NCBI GenBank assembly: GCA_028820945.1
Contig: JAPPHW010000389.1
Span: forward strand, 1 to 17,151
Origin: Defluviicoccus sp.
GTDB taxonomy: Bacteria > Pseudomonadota > Alphaproteobacteria > MPNO01
DNA: 17,151 bases
Direction: 5' to 3'
Shown in pieces: positions 1 through 6,899 of the stretch (positions are counted from its first letter, which is position 1; each line of letters opens with the position of its first letter). The notes below the pieces were generated by a model that did not search any database, was not told where the DNA came from, and saw nothing but the letters and a program-made list of their open reading frames with translations. Both the position numbers and the translations under genes were made by a program.

Positions 1-1474
1 TCTGCTTTGCCGACGGGCCGGAGTAATCGCCGCTTCCCGCCGTGCCGTCCGAGGTTGAGTAATAGACCGTGACGTCCTTCGAGGAGGCACGGTCGAGACT
101 CACCGTCACCTGCGCCGTCCCGCCCTCCGCGACGGTGGCGCCGGCAACGGTGATTTCGGGGACCGCATCATCGTCGGTGATCGTCACCGTCGCGGTCGGG
201 TCGGTCCCGAGCGTCGCGCCCGACGGGTCCGACAGCGTGACCGTGAAGGTCTCGCTCCCTTCGTGGACCGCGTCGTCCACCGTCTTGATCGCGACCACCT
301 TCGACGTCTCGCCGGCCTTGAACACGATCTTCTGCTTTGTCGTTTGGCCGGAGTAATCGCCGCTTCCCGCCGTGCCGTCCGAGGTTGAGTAATAGACCGT
401 GACGTCCTTCGAGGAGGCACGGTCGAGACTCACCGTCACCTGCGCCGTCCCGCCCTCCGCGACGGTGGCGTCGGCGACGGTGATTTCGGGGACCGCATCA
501 TTGTCCGTCACCGTCACCGTCGCGGTCGGGTCGGCCCCGAGCGTCGCGCCCGACGGGTCCGACAGCGTGACCGTGAAGGTCTCGCTCCCTTCGTGGACCG
601 TGTCGTCCACCGTCTTGATCGCGACCACCTTCGACGTCTCGCCGGCCTTGAACACGATCTTCTGCTTTGTCGTTTGGCCGGAGTAATCGCCGCTTCCCGC
701 CGTGCCGTCCGAGGTTGAGTAATAGACCGTGACGTCCTTCGAGGAGGCACGGTCGAGACTCACCGTCACCTGCGCCGTCCCGCCCTCCGCGACGGTGGCG
801 CCGGCAACGGAGACCTCGGGCGCATCGTCGTCGGTGATCGTCACCGTCGCGGTCGGGTCGGCCTCGAGCGTCGCGTACAACGAGGTGCTGAGCGTGACCG
901 TGAAGGTCTCGTCGCTCTCGAGGGAAGCATCGTCCACCGTGTCGATCTCGATGGTCTTGGAGGTCTCGCCGGGCTTGAACACGATCCTCTGCTTTGTCGT
1001 CTGGCCGGAGTAATCGCCGCTTCCCGCCGTGCCGTCCGAGGTCCGCCACCAGACCATGACGTCCTTCGAGGAGGCCCGGTCCAGACTCACCGTCACCTGC
1101 GCCGTGCCCCCTTCCGTGACCGTCGCATCGGCAATGGCGATTTTGGGCCTCGCATCATTGTCCGTGATCGTCACCGTCGCGGTATGATCGGCCCCGAGCG
1201 TCGCACCCGACGGGTCCGACAGCGTGACCGCGAAGGTCTCGCTCCTCTCGTGGACCGCATCGTCCGTCGTGTCGATCTCGATGGTCCTGGAGGTCTCGCC
1301 GGGCTTGAACACGAGCTTCTGCTTTGTCGTCCGGCCGGAGTAATCGCCGCTGCCCGCCGTGTCGTCCGCAGTCCGCCACCAGACCGTGACGTCCTCCGAG
1401 GAGGCGCGGTCGAGACTCACCGTCACCTGCGCCGTGCCCCCTTCCGTGACTGTCGCGTCCGCGACCGACACTTC
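1..1474 (-). repeat. Tandem Calx-beta coding repeats (about 330 bp, at least 4.5 copies)
   Basis: In-frame tandem repeats inside the protease gene. Unit starts, read on the minus strand, are at 1474, 1144, 817, 487 and 157; the last unit is cut by the window edge. Period is 330 bp (110 aa), with one 327-bp unit. Each unit begins near VADATVxEGGTAQVTVSLDR and ends with TVTxTDxDA, the Calx-beta pattern. Comparing bases 1-330 with 331-660 by eye gives 12 differences (about 96% identity), so the later units are recent duplications or are homogenised. The two units nearest the protease domain are more diverged (WWRT instead of YYST). Calx-beta folds usually bind calcium and occur in extracellular or adhesive proteins. 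Confidence 0.92.
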
Positions 1475-3217
1475 CAGGGGACCATCGAAGAGAAAGTCCG
1501 CCCCGCTGATCGATGACGCCTGGATGTTCTCCAGCGTGATCGATTGCGTGACCCCGCCCGCCCCGGTCCAGGAGATGATGGTATGCGCCGCATCCGCTCC
1601 CGAGCCCTGCGCGATCGTCAGATCGGCGAATGCGATGGCAAGGTCGCGGAAATCGATCCGGTCCTCGCCGCCGGTGAAATCGGTGATGGTGTCGTGCCCG
1701 GTGTCCGCCGAGGCGTAGACGAACCTGTCCGCTCCCGCGCCGCCGGTCAGGACGTTGTCCTCGGCGTTCCCGATGATGACATCATCGCCGCTCCCGCCGA
1801 TGGCGTTCTCGATCACCGTGCCGGCAGCGAGCATCATGTTGCCCCTGAGGCCGCCGACCGAGGAGGCGGTCGCGTAAGGGTTCGTGCTCTCGGTGACGGT
1901 CAGGTCGATGATCTGGTCGGCCGAATAGCCGGAGAAATCGACGGTGTCCGTGCCGCCCGAGTCGATGATCGTGAACGCGTTCCTGTGGGCGTATTGCGAC
2001 AGCTCGCTGAATGCCTTGCCCTTCGAATCGTCGATGTTGGTGTTGAAGCCCCAGATGGTGTCGCCCGTGAACGCATTCGAGACACCGTAGCCGTATTGGC
2101 TGTAAAGGTTGTTCAGTGCGACGAGATCGACCGCCATCGGACCGATTGGCAGGGCAGAACTCGCGTCGATGTGCGGATTTTGGGTCTGGCCGAAATACGA
2201 CATGATCGACAACTGGGCACTGTCATTCAGGAACTTCGCGTCGGCAAGGAATTCGACGAAGCCGCTGTAGTGACCTTGGTGCCCAAGTCCGAGCACATGC
2301 CCGATCTCGTGCAGGATCACATAAAAAGGCCATGATTCTATACCCCCGAGGTACCTGTACTCAGAAGGAATGTTGATCTGGGCTCCGGCACTATTGTAGC
2401 CTTGGCCGTTGCTCACGCTGTAACCGAAACTCGCCCATCCTCCGAGGCTGAGGTCCGAAAAGCGGATGTCGGCGGTCTCCGAGGAGGTTTCCCGGGAGGT
2501 TTCCCGGAAGTCGATTCCGAGGATGGCCTCGTAGAGCCTGAACGCCTCGCGGGCGAGTTCGGCCACGCCCTCCGTCAGCCCGTCGCCGTCCGCGCTCATG
2601 CCGTCAAGGGTGTAGGTGATCACGCCATTCTTCGCGTTGATCCCGTCACGGCCCAGATTGAACTTGTGAGGGAAAGAGAAGCCGTGTGTCAGGAAATCGG
2701 CGAGCTCGTCGAGGCTGCCCTCTGTCTGCGGAGGCCTGGATTTGACGGTCAGCCGATAGTCACCGGTGAAATCCCGGTAACCCCTCGCCTCGACATAGTA
2801 GGTTCCCGAGGTCGGGGGGACAAAACCAAGCCTGGAGTCAAGCTCTCTGCCGCTGTCGTCGTCGGCAGCGACGCGATTGCCGTCCGCATCGTAGAGGATC
2901 ATGGACGGATCGCCCAAAGCACCATAGTCGGTCAATGGATAGTCGATGCTTTCAAGCGAGAAGGCATAGCGCTTCCCGGCCTCCAATGTGACCTTGATCC
3001 AGTCTCTGTCTCCGGCGGTTTCAATCGTTCCGAAGAAACTAGCCCCCCCGACCTTCACCTCGGCCGTGGTTGTCGAGTCGCCCGGAATGTCGTCCCCCCC
3101 CCCCGGCACGGGTGTAGTTGAATTCCCCGACGCATGGGTCCGGGAAAGGGCCTCGACAAGCTTCTCGTGATTGCCGTTTCCGGAATTGACCGGGTCGATC
3201 CGGCACAGGACACACAT
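1..3217 (-). CDS. Secreted M10 (serralysin-like) metalloprotease with RTX block and Calx-beta repeats, partial (3' end outside window)
   Basis: Predicted extracellular zinc endopeptidase exported by the type I system encoded just upstream. The frame is open from ATG 3217 through base 1 (1072 codons seen, no stop). The start has AGGAG at 3227-3231, 9 nt away, and gives an MCVLC N-terminus, which I recall from other alphaproteobacterial M10 proteins. Visible domains: a PPC-like beta domain (about residues 54-160); the M10 protease domain (about 175-420) with HEIGHVLGLGH (H303, E304, H307, H313) and Met-turn SIMSYF (M339, Y341); three RTX-like nonapeptides (474-500, starting GGSGDD) followed by a serralysin-type DTITDF segment; then Calx-beta repeats from residue 582. 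An RTX block in the middle, followed by Calx-beta repeats, is unlike classical serralysins of about 480 aa. The type I secretion signal should be at the unseen C-terminus. Substrate unknown; nutrient degradation, adhesion or host interaction are inferences. Confidence 0.93.
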   Translation of the reverse strand, partial: MCVLCRIDPVNSGNGNHEKLVEALSRTHASGNSTTPVPGGGDDIPGDSTTTAEVKVGGASFFGTIETAGDRDWIKVTLEAGKRYAFSLESIDYPLTDYGALGDPSMILYDADGNRVAADDDSGRELDSRLGFVPPTSGTYYVEARGYRDFTGDYRLTVKSRPPQTEGSLDELADFLTHGFSFPHKFNLGRDGINAKNGVITYTLDGMSADGDGLTEGVAELAREAFRLYEAILGIDFRETSRETSSETADIRFSDLSLGGWASFGYSVSNGQGYNSAGAQINIPSEYRYLGGIESWPFYVILHEIGHVLGLGHQGHYSGFVEFLADAKFLNDSAQLSIMSYFGQTQNPHIDASSALPIGPMAVDLVALNNLYSQYGYGVSNAFTGDTIWGFNTNIDDSKGKAFSELSQYAHRNAFTIIDSGGTDTVDFSGYSADQIIDLTVTESTNPYATASSVGGLRGNMMLAAGTVIENAIGGSGDDVIIGNAEDNVLTGGAGADRFVYASADTGHDTITDFTGGEDRIDFRDLAIAFADLTIAQGSGADAAHTIISWTGAGGVTQSITLENIQASSISGADFLFDGPLEVSVADATVTEGGTAQVTVSLDRASSEDVTVWWRTADDTAGSGDYSGRTTKQKLVFKPGETSRTIEIDTTDDAVHERSETFAVTLSDPSGATLGADHTATVTITDNDARPKIAIADATVTEGGTAQVTVSLDRASSKDVMVWWRTSDGTAGSGDYSGQTTKQRIVFKPGETSKTIEIDTVDDASLESDETFTVTLSTSLYATLEADPTATVTITDDDAPEVSVAGATVAEGGTAQVTVSLDRASSKDVTVYYSTSDGTAGSGDYSGQTTKQKIVFKAGETSKVVAIKTVDDTVHEGSETFTVTLSDPSGATLGADPTATVTVTDNDAVPEITVADATVAEGGTAQVTVSLDRASSKDVTVYYSTSDGTAGSGDYSGQTTKQKIVFKAGETSKVVAIKTVDDAVHEGSETFTVTLSDPSGATLGTDPTATVTITDDDAVPEITVAGATVAEGGTAQVTVSLDRASSKDVTVYYSTSDGTAGSGDYSGPSAKQ
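3094..3104 (-). repeat. G11 homopolymer inside the protease coding region
   Basis: Eleven consecutive C on the plus strand (G on the coding strand) encode a GGG linker around residues 38-42, upstream of the PPC and catalytic domains. The frame is intact at this length. Gain or loss of one base would frameshift nearly the whole protein. Confidence 0.9.
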
Positions 3218-3241
3218 CGGACTCCGCTCCTGATTACGCCC

Positions 3242-3273
3242 ACCCCGAAAATACATGACTCAAGTTTCGGGGT
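3242..3273 (-). promoter_or_regulatory. Perfect 9-bp inverted repeat in the leader of the protease gene
   Basis: ACCCCGAAA (3242-3250) and TTTCGGGGT (3265-3273) are perfect inverted arms with a 14-nt spacer, 25 bp upstream of the protease ATG and just before its ribosome binding site. It could be an operator or a stem-loop in the hlyD-protease mRNA controlling relative expression. There is no T-run, so a simple terminator is unlikely. The function is inference. Confidence 0.4.
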
Positions 3274-3398
3274 TCAAGACGATATGGCATCGCGTCGTCT
3301 CCGGCGTCATCCATGTTCGAGCCGCATCGTAACGGCAGGATCGTGCTGGAAGGGGGGCGACGCCTCGCTGATCGGCCAGGACGACTCCGTCTTCTGAA

Positions 3399-3419
3399 GC
3401 CGGCGCCCCGGGCGGCGGC
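3399..3419 (-). terminator. GC-rich imperfect hairpin just after the HlyD gene
   Basis: Arms 3399-3407 and 3411-3419 pair at 8 of 9 positions around a 3-nt loop, a few bases downstream of the HlyD stop codon. No U-tract follows. It may attenuate transcription or stabilise the upstream message between the exporter genes and the protease gene. This is weak evidence in such GC-rich DNA. Confidence 0.2.
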
Positions 3420-3423
3420 CCAC

Positions 3424-4830
3424 TCACTCCTCGCGCAGCGAGCGCTCGAAGTAGTCGGTGAGCGGCTTCACGAGGTAGCTCAGCGGGGAGCGCTCGCCGG
3501 TGCGCAGGTAGGCCTCGACCGGCATGCCCGGCGCGAGGGCGAGCGGTGCGGCTGCCGTGCGCTGCTCCGATCGTCCCTCCGCCTCACCCTCGTCCGCGCC
3601 CAGCCAGCGGGCCAGCGTCGCCTCCGCCGAGGCGAGCCAGGCGCCGGGGCCGGTTTCGGTGTCGGCCTCGACGGGCTCGCCGATGGCGAGCTCGACCTCG
3701 TACCAGGACAATCCGCTGCGCTCGTCGGTCAGCCTGTCGGCGGAGACGCGCATCACCGTGCCGCCGTATTCCGGCGTCGAGCGCGCGGAGAACGCGGAGA
3801 AGCGCAGCACCGCCTCCTGGCCCGGCCACACCTGGTCGACGTGGATGGGCTCGAGCTGCGCCCTGACGGTGAAGCCCGTTTCCTCCGGCACCACCTTGGC
3901 GACCGGCTCGCCGGGGCGGAGCACCTCGCCCGCGGCCGAGACCGCGAGATCGTGGACGATCCCCGCGGCCGGCGCGCGCACCTCCAGCCGGCCGATGCGC
4001 ACGCGAAGGCCCGCAAGCCGCTCGCGCACCGCGTTCTCGCGCGCCTGCACCTCGCGGGTCTCGGTCTCGGCCTCCTCGATGCGCCGGCTGCCGATCTGGA
4101 GGATCTGGGTTTCGAGCTCGGCAATACGGCCGCGCGCCGCCGCGACCCGGGCCACGATTTCGCCGGCCCGGCCGTCGAGCGCCGCCATCTCGCGTTCGAG
4201 CTCCAGCACCACGGGCTTGCGGGTCAGGCCCTTCTCGAGCAGGCTCTGCTGAGCCTGAAGCTCCTCGCCGAGAAGTTCGAGCTGGCGCGTGAGCGCCCGT
4301 CGCTGCGCTTCGAACCCTGAGATCTGCCGGCGGGTCTGTTCGATGCGCTCGCGGAGCTGGGCGACGAAGCCCGCGCGCGTCACGCGTTTCGCCTCGAACA
4401 GCCGCCGGTGCCCGTCGACCGCCGCGCGCACGGCCGGATCCGTCTCCGCGGCCTCGGCGAGCATCGCGTCCCAGGCGATCGCCCCGGCATCGCGGAACTC
4501 CGCTTCGAGGCGGTTGCGCCGCGCGACGAGGTCGAACAGCTCCGCTTCAAGCACCGAGGCTTCGGAGCGCAGCAGTGCCCCGTCGATGCGTACCAGCACC
4601 TCGCCCGCCGCCACGCGGTCGCCGTCACGCACCAGGATCGCCGCCACCGTGCCGCCGTCGACATGCTCGACCGCCCGGTCTCCGCCCTCGGCCGCGACCC
4701 GTCCGGTCGCGATCACCGCGCCCGAGAGCGAGGCGAACGCGCCCCACCCGAACAGCCCCCCGCACAGGATGGCGAGCGAGACGAAGCCGAGCACGAGCCC
4801 CCGGCGCATCGAGAAGGTCCGGTCGCTCAT
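3424..4830 (-). CDS. HlyD-family type I secretion membrane fusion protein
   Basis: Periplasmic adaptor linking the inner-membrane ABC exporter to an outer-membrane TolC-like channel, 468 aa. One transmembrane segment lies at about residues 11-33. It is followed by the biotinyl/lipoyl-like half (HVDGGTVAAILVRDGDRV, about 56-73), a long charged coiled coil (about 85-290), the second lipoyl half (VRAPAAGIVHDL) and the typical C-terminal tail ending TGERSPLSYLVKPLTDYF. Residues of about 384-433 form an acidic, Ala/Glu-rich stretch in the beta-barrel region that looks like an insertion. The start ATG at 4830 overlaps the stop of the ABC gene (ATGA), indicating translational coupling. The same frame stays open further upstream, but that part is out-of-frame shadow of the ABC gene. 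The nearby protease is the obvious cargo. Confidence 0.95.
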   Translation of the reverse strand: MSDRTFSMRRGLVLGFVSLAILCGGLFGWGAFASLSGAVIATGRVAAEGGDRAVEHVDGGTVAAILVRDGDRVAAGEVLVRIDGALLRSEASVLEAELFDLVARRNRLEAEFRDAGAIAWDAMLAEAAETDPAVRAAVDGHRRLFEAKRVTRAGFVAQLRERIEQTRRQISGFEAQRRALTRQLELLGEELQAQQSLLEKGLTRKPVVLELEREMAALDGRAGEIVARVAAARGRIAELETQILQIGSRRIEEAETETREVQARENAVRERLAGLRVRIGRLEVRAPAAGIVHDLAVSAAGEVLRPGEPVAKVVPEETGFTVRAQLEPIHVDQVWPGQEAVLRFSAFSARSTPEYGGTVMRVSADRLTDERSGLSWYEVELAIGEPVEADTETGPGAWLASAEATLARWLGADEGEAEGRSEQRTAAAPLALAPGMPVEAYLRTGERSPLSYLVKPLTDYFERSLREE

Positions 4831-6593
4831 TCGCGCTTGTCCGTCAGCGCGGACGGACGCCGGCCGGCCGGCAGCCGGGAGGGTTTCCTGTCCCCTGCGG
4901 GCAGGCCGGCGTCGCGGCGGGGCGCGGCGATCCGGCCCCCGTCCATCAGGAACACCACGTCGCACTGGACGAACGCGCTCTGGCGGTGCGCGACGATGAC
5001 CGCCGCGCCGCCGCGCGCCTTGAGCGCCGCCACCGCGGCGTTGAGCGCGTCCGCCCCGGCGCGGTCGAGATGCGCATCGGGCTCGTCCAGGACCACGACC
5101 GCCGGGTCGTCGTAGAACGCCCGCGCGAGCGCGATGCGCTGGCGCTGCCCGCCCGAGAGCGCCGCGCCGCCCGACGCGACCCGGAAGCCGTAGCCGCCCG
5201 GCAGGGCGAGGATCATCTCGTGCGCCCCGCCCTGGCGCGCCGCCTGTACCACCGCCTCCGGGTCGGGGTTGGGCGCGAGCCGGGCGATGTTCTCCGCCAC
5301 AGTGCCATCGAACAGCACCACCTCCTGCGGCAGCCAGCCGATGTGCAGCGCCCGCGCCGCCTCCCCGTACTGGTCGAGCGAAGCGCCGTCGAGCGTGACC
5401 TTGCCCGAAGCCGGAGGCCATACCCCGACGAGCGCGCGGGCGAGCGTCGATTTGCCCGAGCCCGACGGACCCGCGATGCCGACCGCGCGGCCGGGCTCCA
5501 GCCGCAACGACACGTTCCACACCGTGGGCTTCTCCCCGCCCGGCGGCACCACGATCAGGTCGTGCGCCTCCAGCAGCGCCCGCGTCGCCGGCAGCGGCAT
5601 CGGCTCCGCCTCCTCCGGCGTCTCCGCCAGCAGCCGCGCCAGCGCCCGGCGCGCCCGGAGCGCGCGTTGCAGCACCGGCCACTGCGCGATCGCCAGATCG
5701 ATCGGCGCGAGCGCCCGCCCGAGCAGGATCGAGGCCGCGATCATCACCCCGGGCGTCACCTCGCCCCGGATGGCGAGCCAGGCGCCGAGACCCAGCATCA
5801 TCGACTGGAGAAAGAGCCTCAGCGTCCGCGAGGCGACCGCGAAGCCGCCGCCGCGGTCCGAAGCGGCGATGGTCGCCGCAAGCGCCCGGCCGCGCAGCAC
5901 GCCCGTGCGCGCCACCGCCGCACGGCGCATGCCGAGACCCCGCACCGTCTCCGCGCCCGCGCGGAACTGCTCCGCGGCGTGGAGCGCCGTCTCCCCCGTC
6001 TCCCCCGCCTCGGTCTGGAGCCTTGAAGTGCGCATCTGGTTCGCGAGCGCGACCGCCACCAGCAGCACGCCCGAGACCACCGCCAGCACCCCGAGCAGCC
6101 AGTGGAACACGAACAGCACCGCGAGGAACACCGGCGTCCACGGCGCGTCGAAGAAGGCGAACGGCCCCTGGCCCGAGGCGAAGCGCTGCATCGCCTCGAC
6201 GTCGCGCAGCCCCGTCGCCGGCTCCGTCCGCGCCCCCGGCGAGCGCCCCGCCCGGGTCAGCATCGCGCCCAGCACCCGCGCGTCGAGACGGTCCTGGAAG
6301 CGCGAGCCGATCCGCGCCAGCACCCGGCCCCGGGCGTGGTCGAGCAGACCCATCATCAGGAACAGGAAGGCGGTGATGCCCACCAGCGCCAGCAGCGTCG
6401 CATCCGAGCGTGAGGTCAGCACCCGGTCGTAGAGCTGGAGCATGAACAGCGGGCCGGTCAGCATCAGCAGGTTGACGAAGGCGCTGAACAGCGCTATCGA
6501 GACCACGAGGCTGCGGCTCGCGGAGAGCGCGGTGCGGATCTCGGCGCGCCCGTCGCGCTCGCGCGCGGCCTGTTCGTTGCCCGTGTCCGTCAT
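4827..6593 (-). CDS. Type I secretion ABC transporter, permease/ATPase fusion (PrtD/HasD type)
   Basis: Inner-membrane ATP-driven exporter, 588 aa, half-transporter acting as a dimer. The N-terminal transmembrane domain (about residues 25-320, with helices near 28-50, 66-85, 152-185 and 260-295) is followed by the nucleotide-binding domain: Walker A GPSGSGKS (375-382), signature LSGGQ (479-483), Walker B VVVLDEP (499-505) and the H-loop His536. There is no N-terminal C39 peptidase domain, so the cargo should keep an uncleaved C-terminal signal, as for proteases and haemophores exported by PrtD/HasD systems. It is first in the operon, followed by the HlyD gene with a 4-bp overlap and then the protease gene. 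ATG 6593 lacks a strong Shine-Dalgarno, but it gives the usual length for this family. Confidence 0.95.
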   Translation of the reverse strand: MTDTGNEQAARERDGRAEIRTALSASRSLVVSIALFSAFVNLLMLTGPLFMLQLYDRVLTSRSDATLLALVGITAFLFLMMGLLDHARGRVLARIGSRFQDRLDARVLGAMLTRAGRSPGARTEPATGLRDVEAMQRFASGQGPFAFFDAPWTPVFLAVLFVFHWLLGVLAVVSGVLLVAVALANQMRTSRLQTEAGETGETALHAAEQFRAGAETVRGLGMRRAAVARTGVLRGRALAATIAASDRGGGFAVASRTLRLFLQSMMLGLGAWLAIRGEVTPGVMIAASILLGRALAPIDLAIAQWPVLQRALRARRALARLLAETPEEAEPMPLPATRALLEAHDLIVVPPGGEKPTVWNVSLRLEPGRAVGIAGPSGSGKSTLARALVGVWPPASGKVTLDGASLDQYGEAARALHIGWLPQEVVLFDGTVAENIARLAPNPDPEAVVQAARQGGAHEMILALPGGYGFRVASGGAALSGGQRQRIALARAFYDDPAVVVLDEPDAHLDRAGADALNAAVAALKARGGAAVIVAHRQSAFVQCDVVFLMDGGRIAAPRRDAGLPAGDRKPSRLPAGRRPSALTDKRE

Positions 6594-6627
6594 GGCGCTG
6601 CGCCGCGTTGCCGATCCCCGATCCCGA

Positions 6628-6653
6628 ATGCGGCCTCACCGGCGCGGCCGCAT
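6628..6653 (-). promoter_or_regulatory. 8-bp inverted repeat upstream of the secretion operon
   Basis: ATGCGGCC (6628-6635) and GGCCGCAT (6646-6653) are perfect inverted arms with a 10-nt spacer. They lie between the candidate promoter and the ABC exporter start. It is a possible operator or leader stem-loop; the GC-rich context makes chance occurrence plausible. Confidence 0.3.
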
Positions 6654-6709
6654 GGCCCGGGCCTCGCCGCATGCACCGGACGGTGCTCCCGGCTGCGCCT
6701 TCCTTCGGG

Positions 6710-6738
6710 ACCGTAGACTACATGAGGACCCGTTTCAA
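6710..6738 (-). promoter_or_regulatory. Candidate sigma-70-type promoter of the secretion operon
   Basis: On the minus strand TTGAAA (6738-6733) is followed, after 17 bp, by TACGGT (6715-6710), about 115 bp upstream of the ABC exporter ATG. The -35 is good and the -10 is weak (3 of 6). It lies in one of the few less GC-rich patches of the gap. Confidence 0.35.
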
Positions 6739-6899
6739 TAATGCGGGGATGGATGCAGCGATTCCCGCTGGCGCGCATGGCCGGGTGCGTGAGGGGATCG
6801 GGAAGCGCCGTGTTGTGGCGCGACCTGATGCAGGGTGCGCATGCCCCTCGCACGGTCTCGTGCGCTGTGTCGATGGCGGCTACGTTGTCCCCTGAAGTC

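Noticed and set aside
69..1013. Plus-strand Ser/Thr/Val-rich open frames repeated three times
   Set aside because: These are the antisense reading of the Calx-beta repeats; each ends in a stop every unit, while the minus frame is open throughout.
1..1474. CRISPR-like or intergenic tandem repeat array
   Set aside because: The repeats are 330 bp, contiguous without spacers, and translate in one frame into Calx-beta domains.
4831..6672. N-terminal extension of the HlyD frame to 6672
   Set aside because: The frame stays open by GC bias only. Residues upstream of ATG 4830 are the out-of-frame reading of the ABC exporter, and the ATGA overlap marks the true start.
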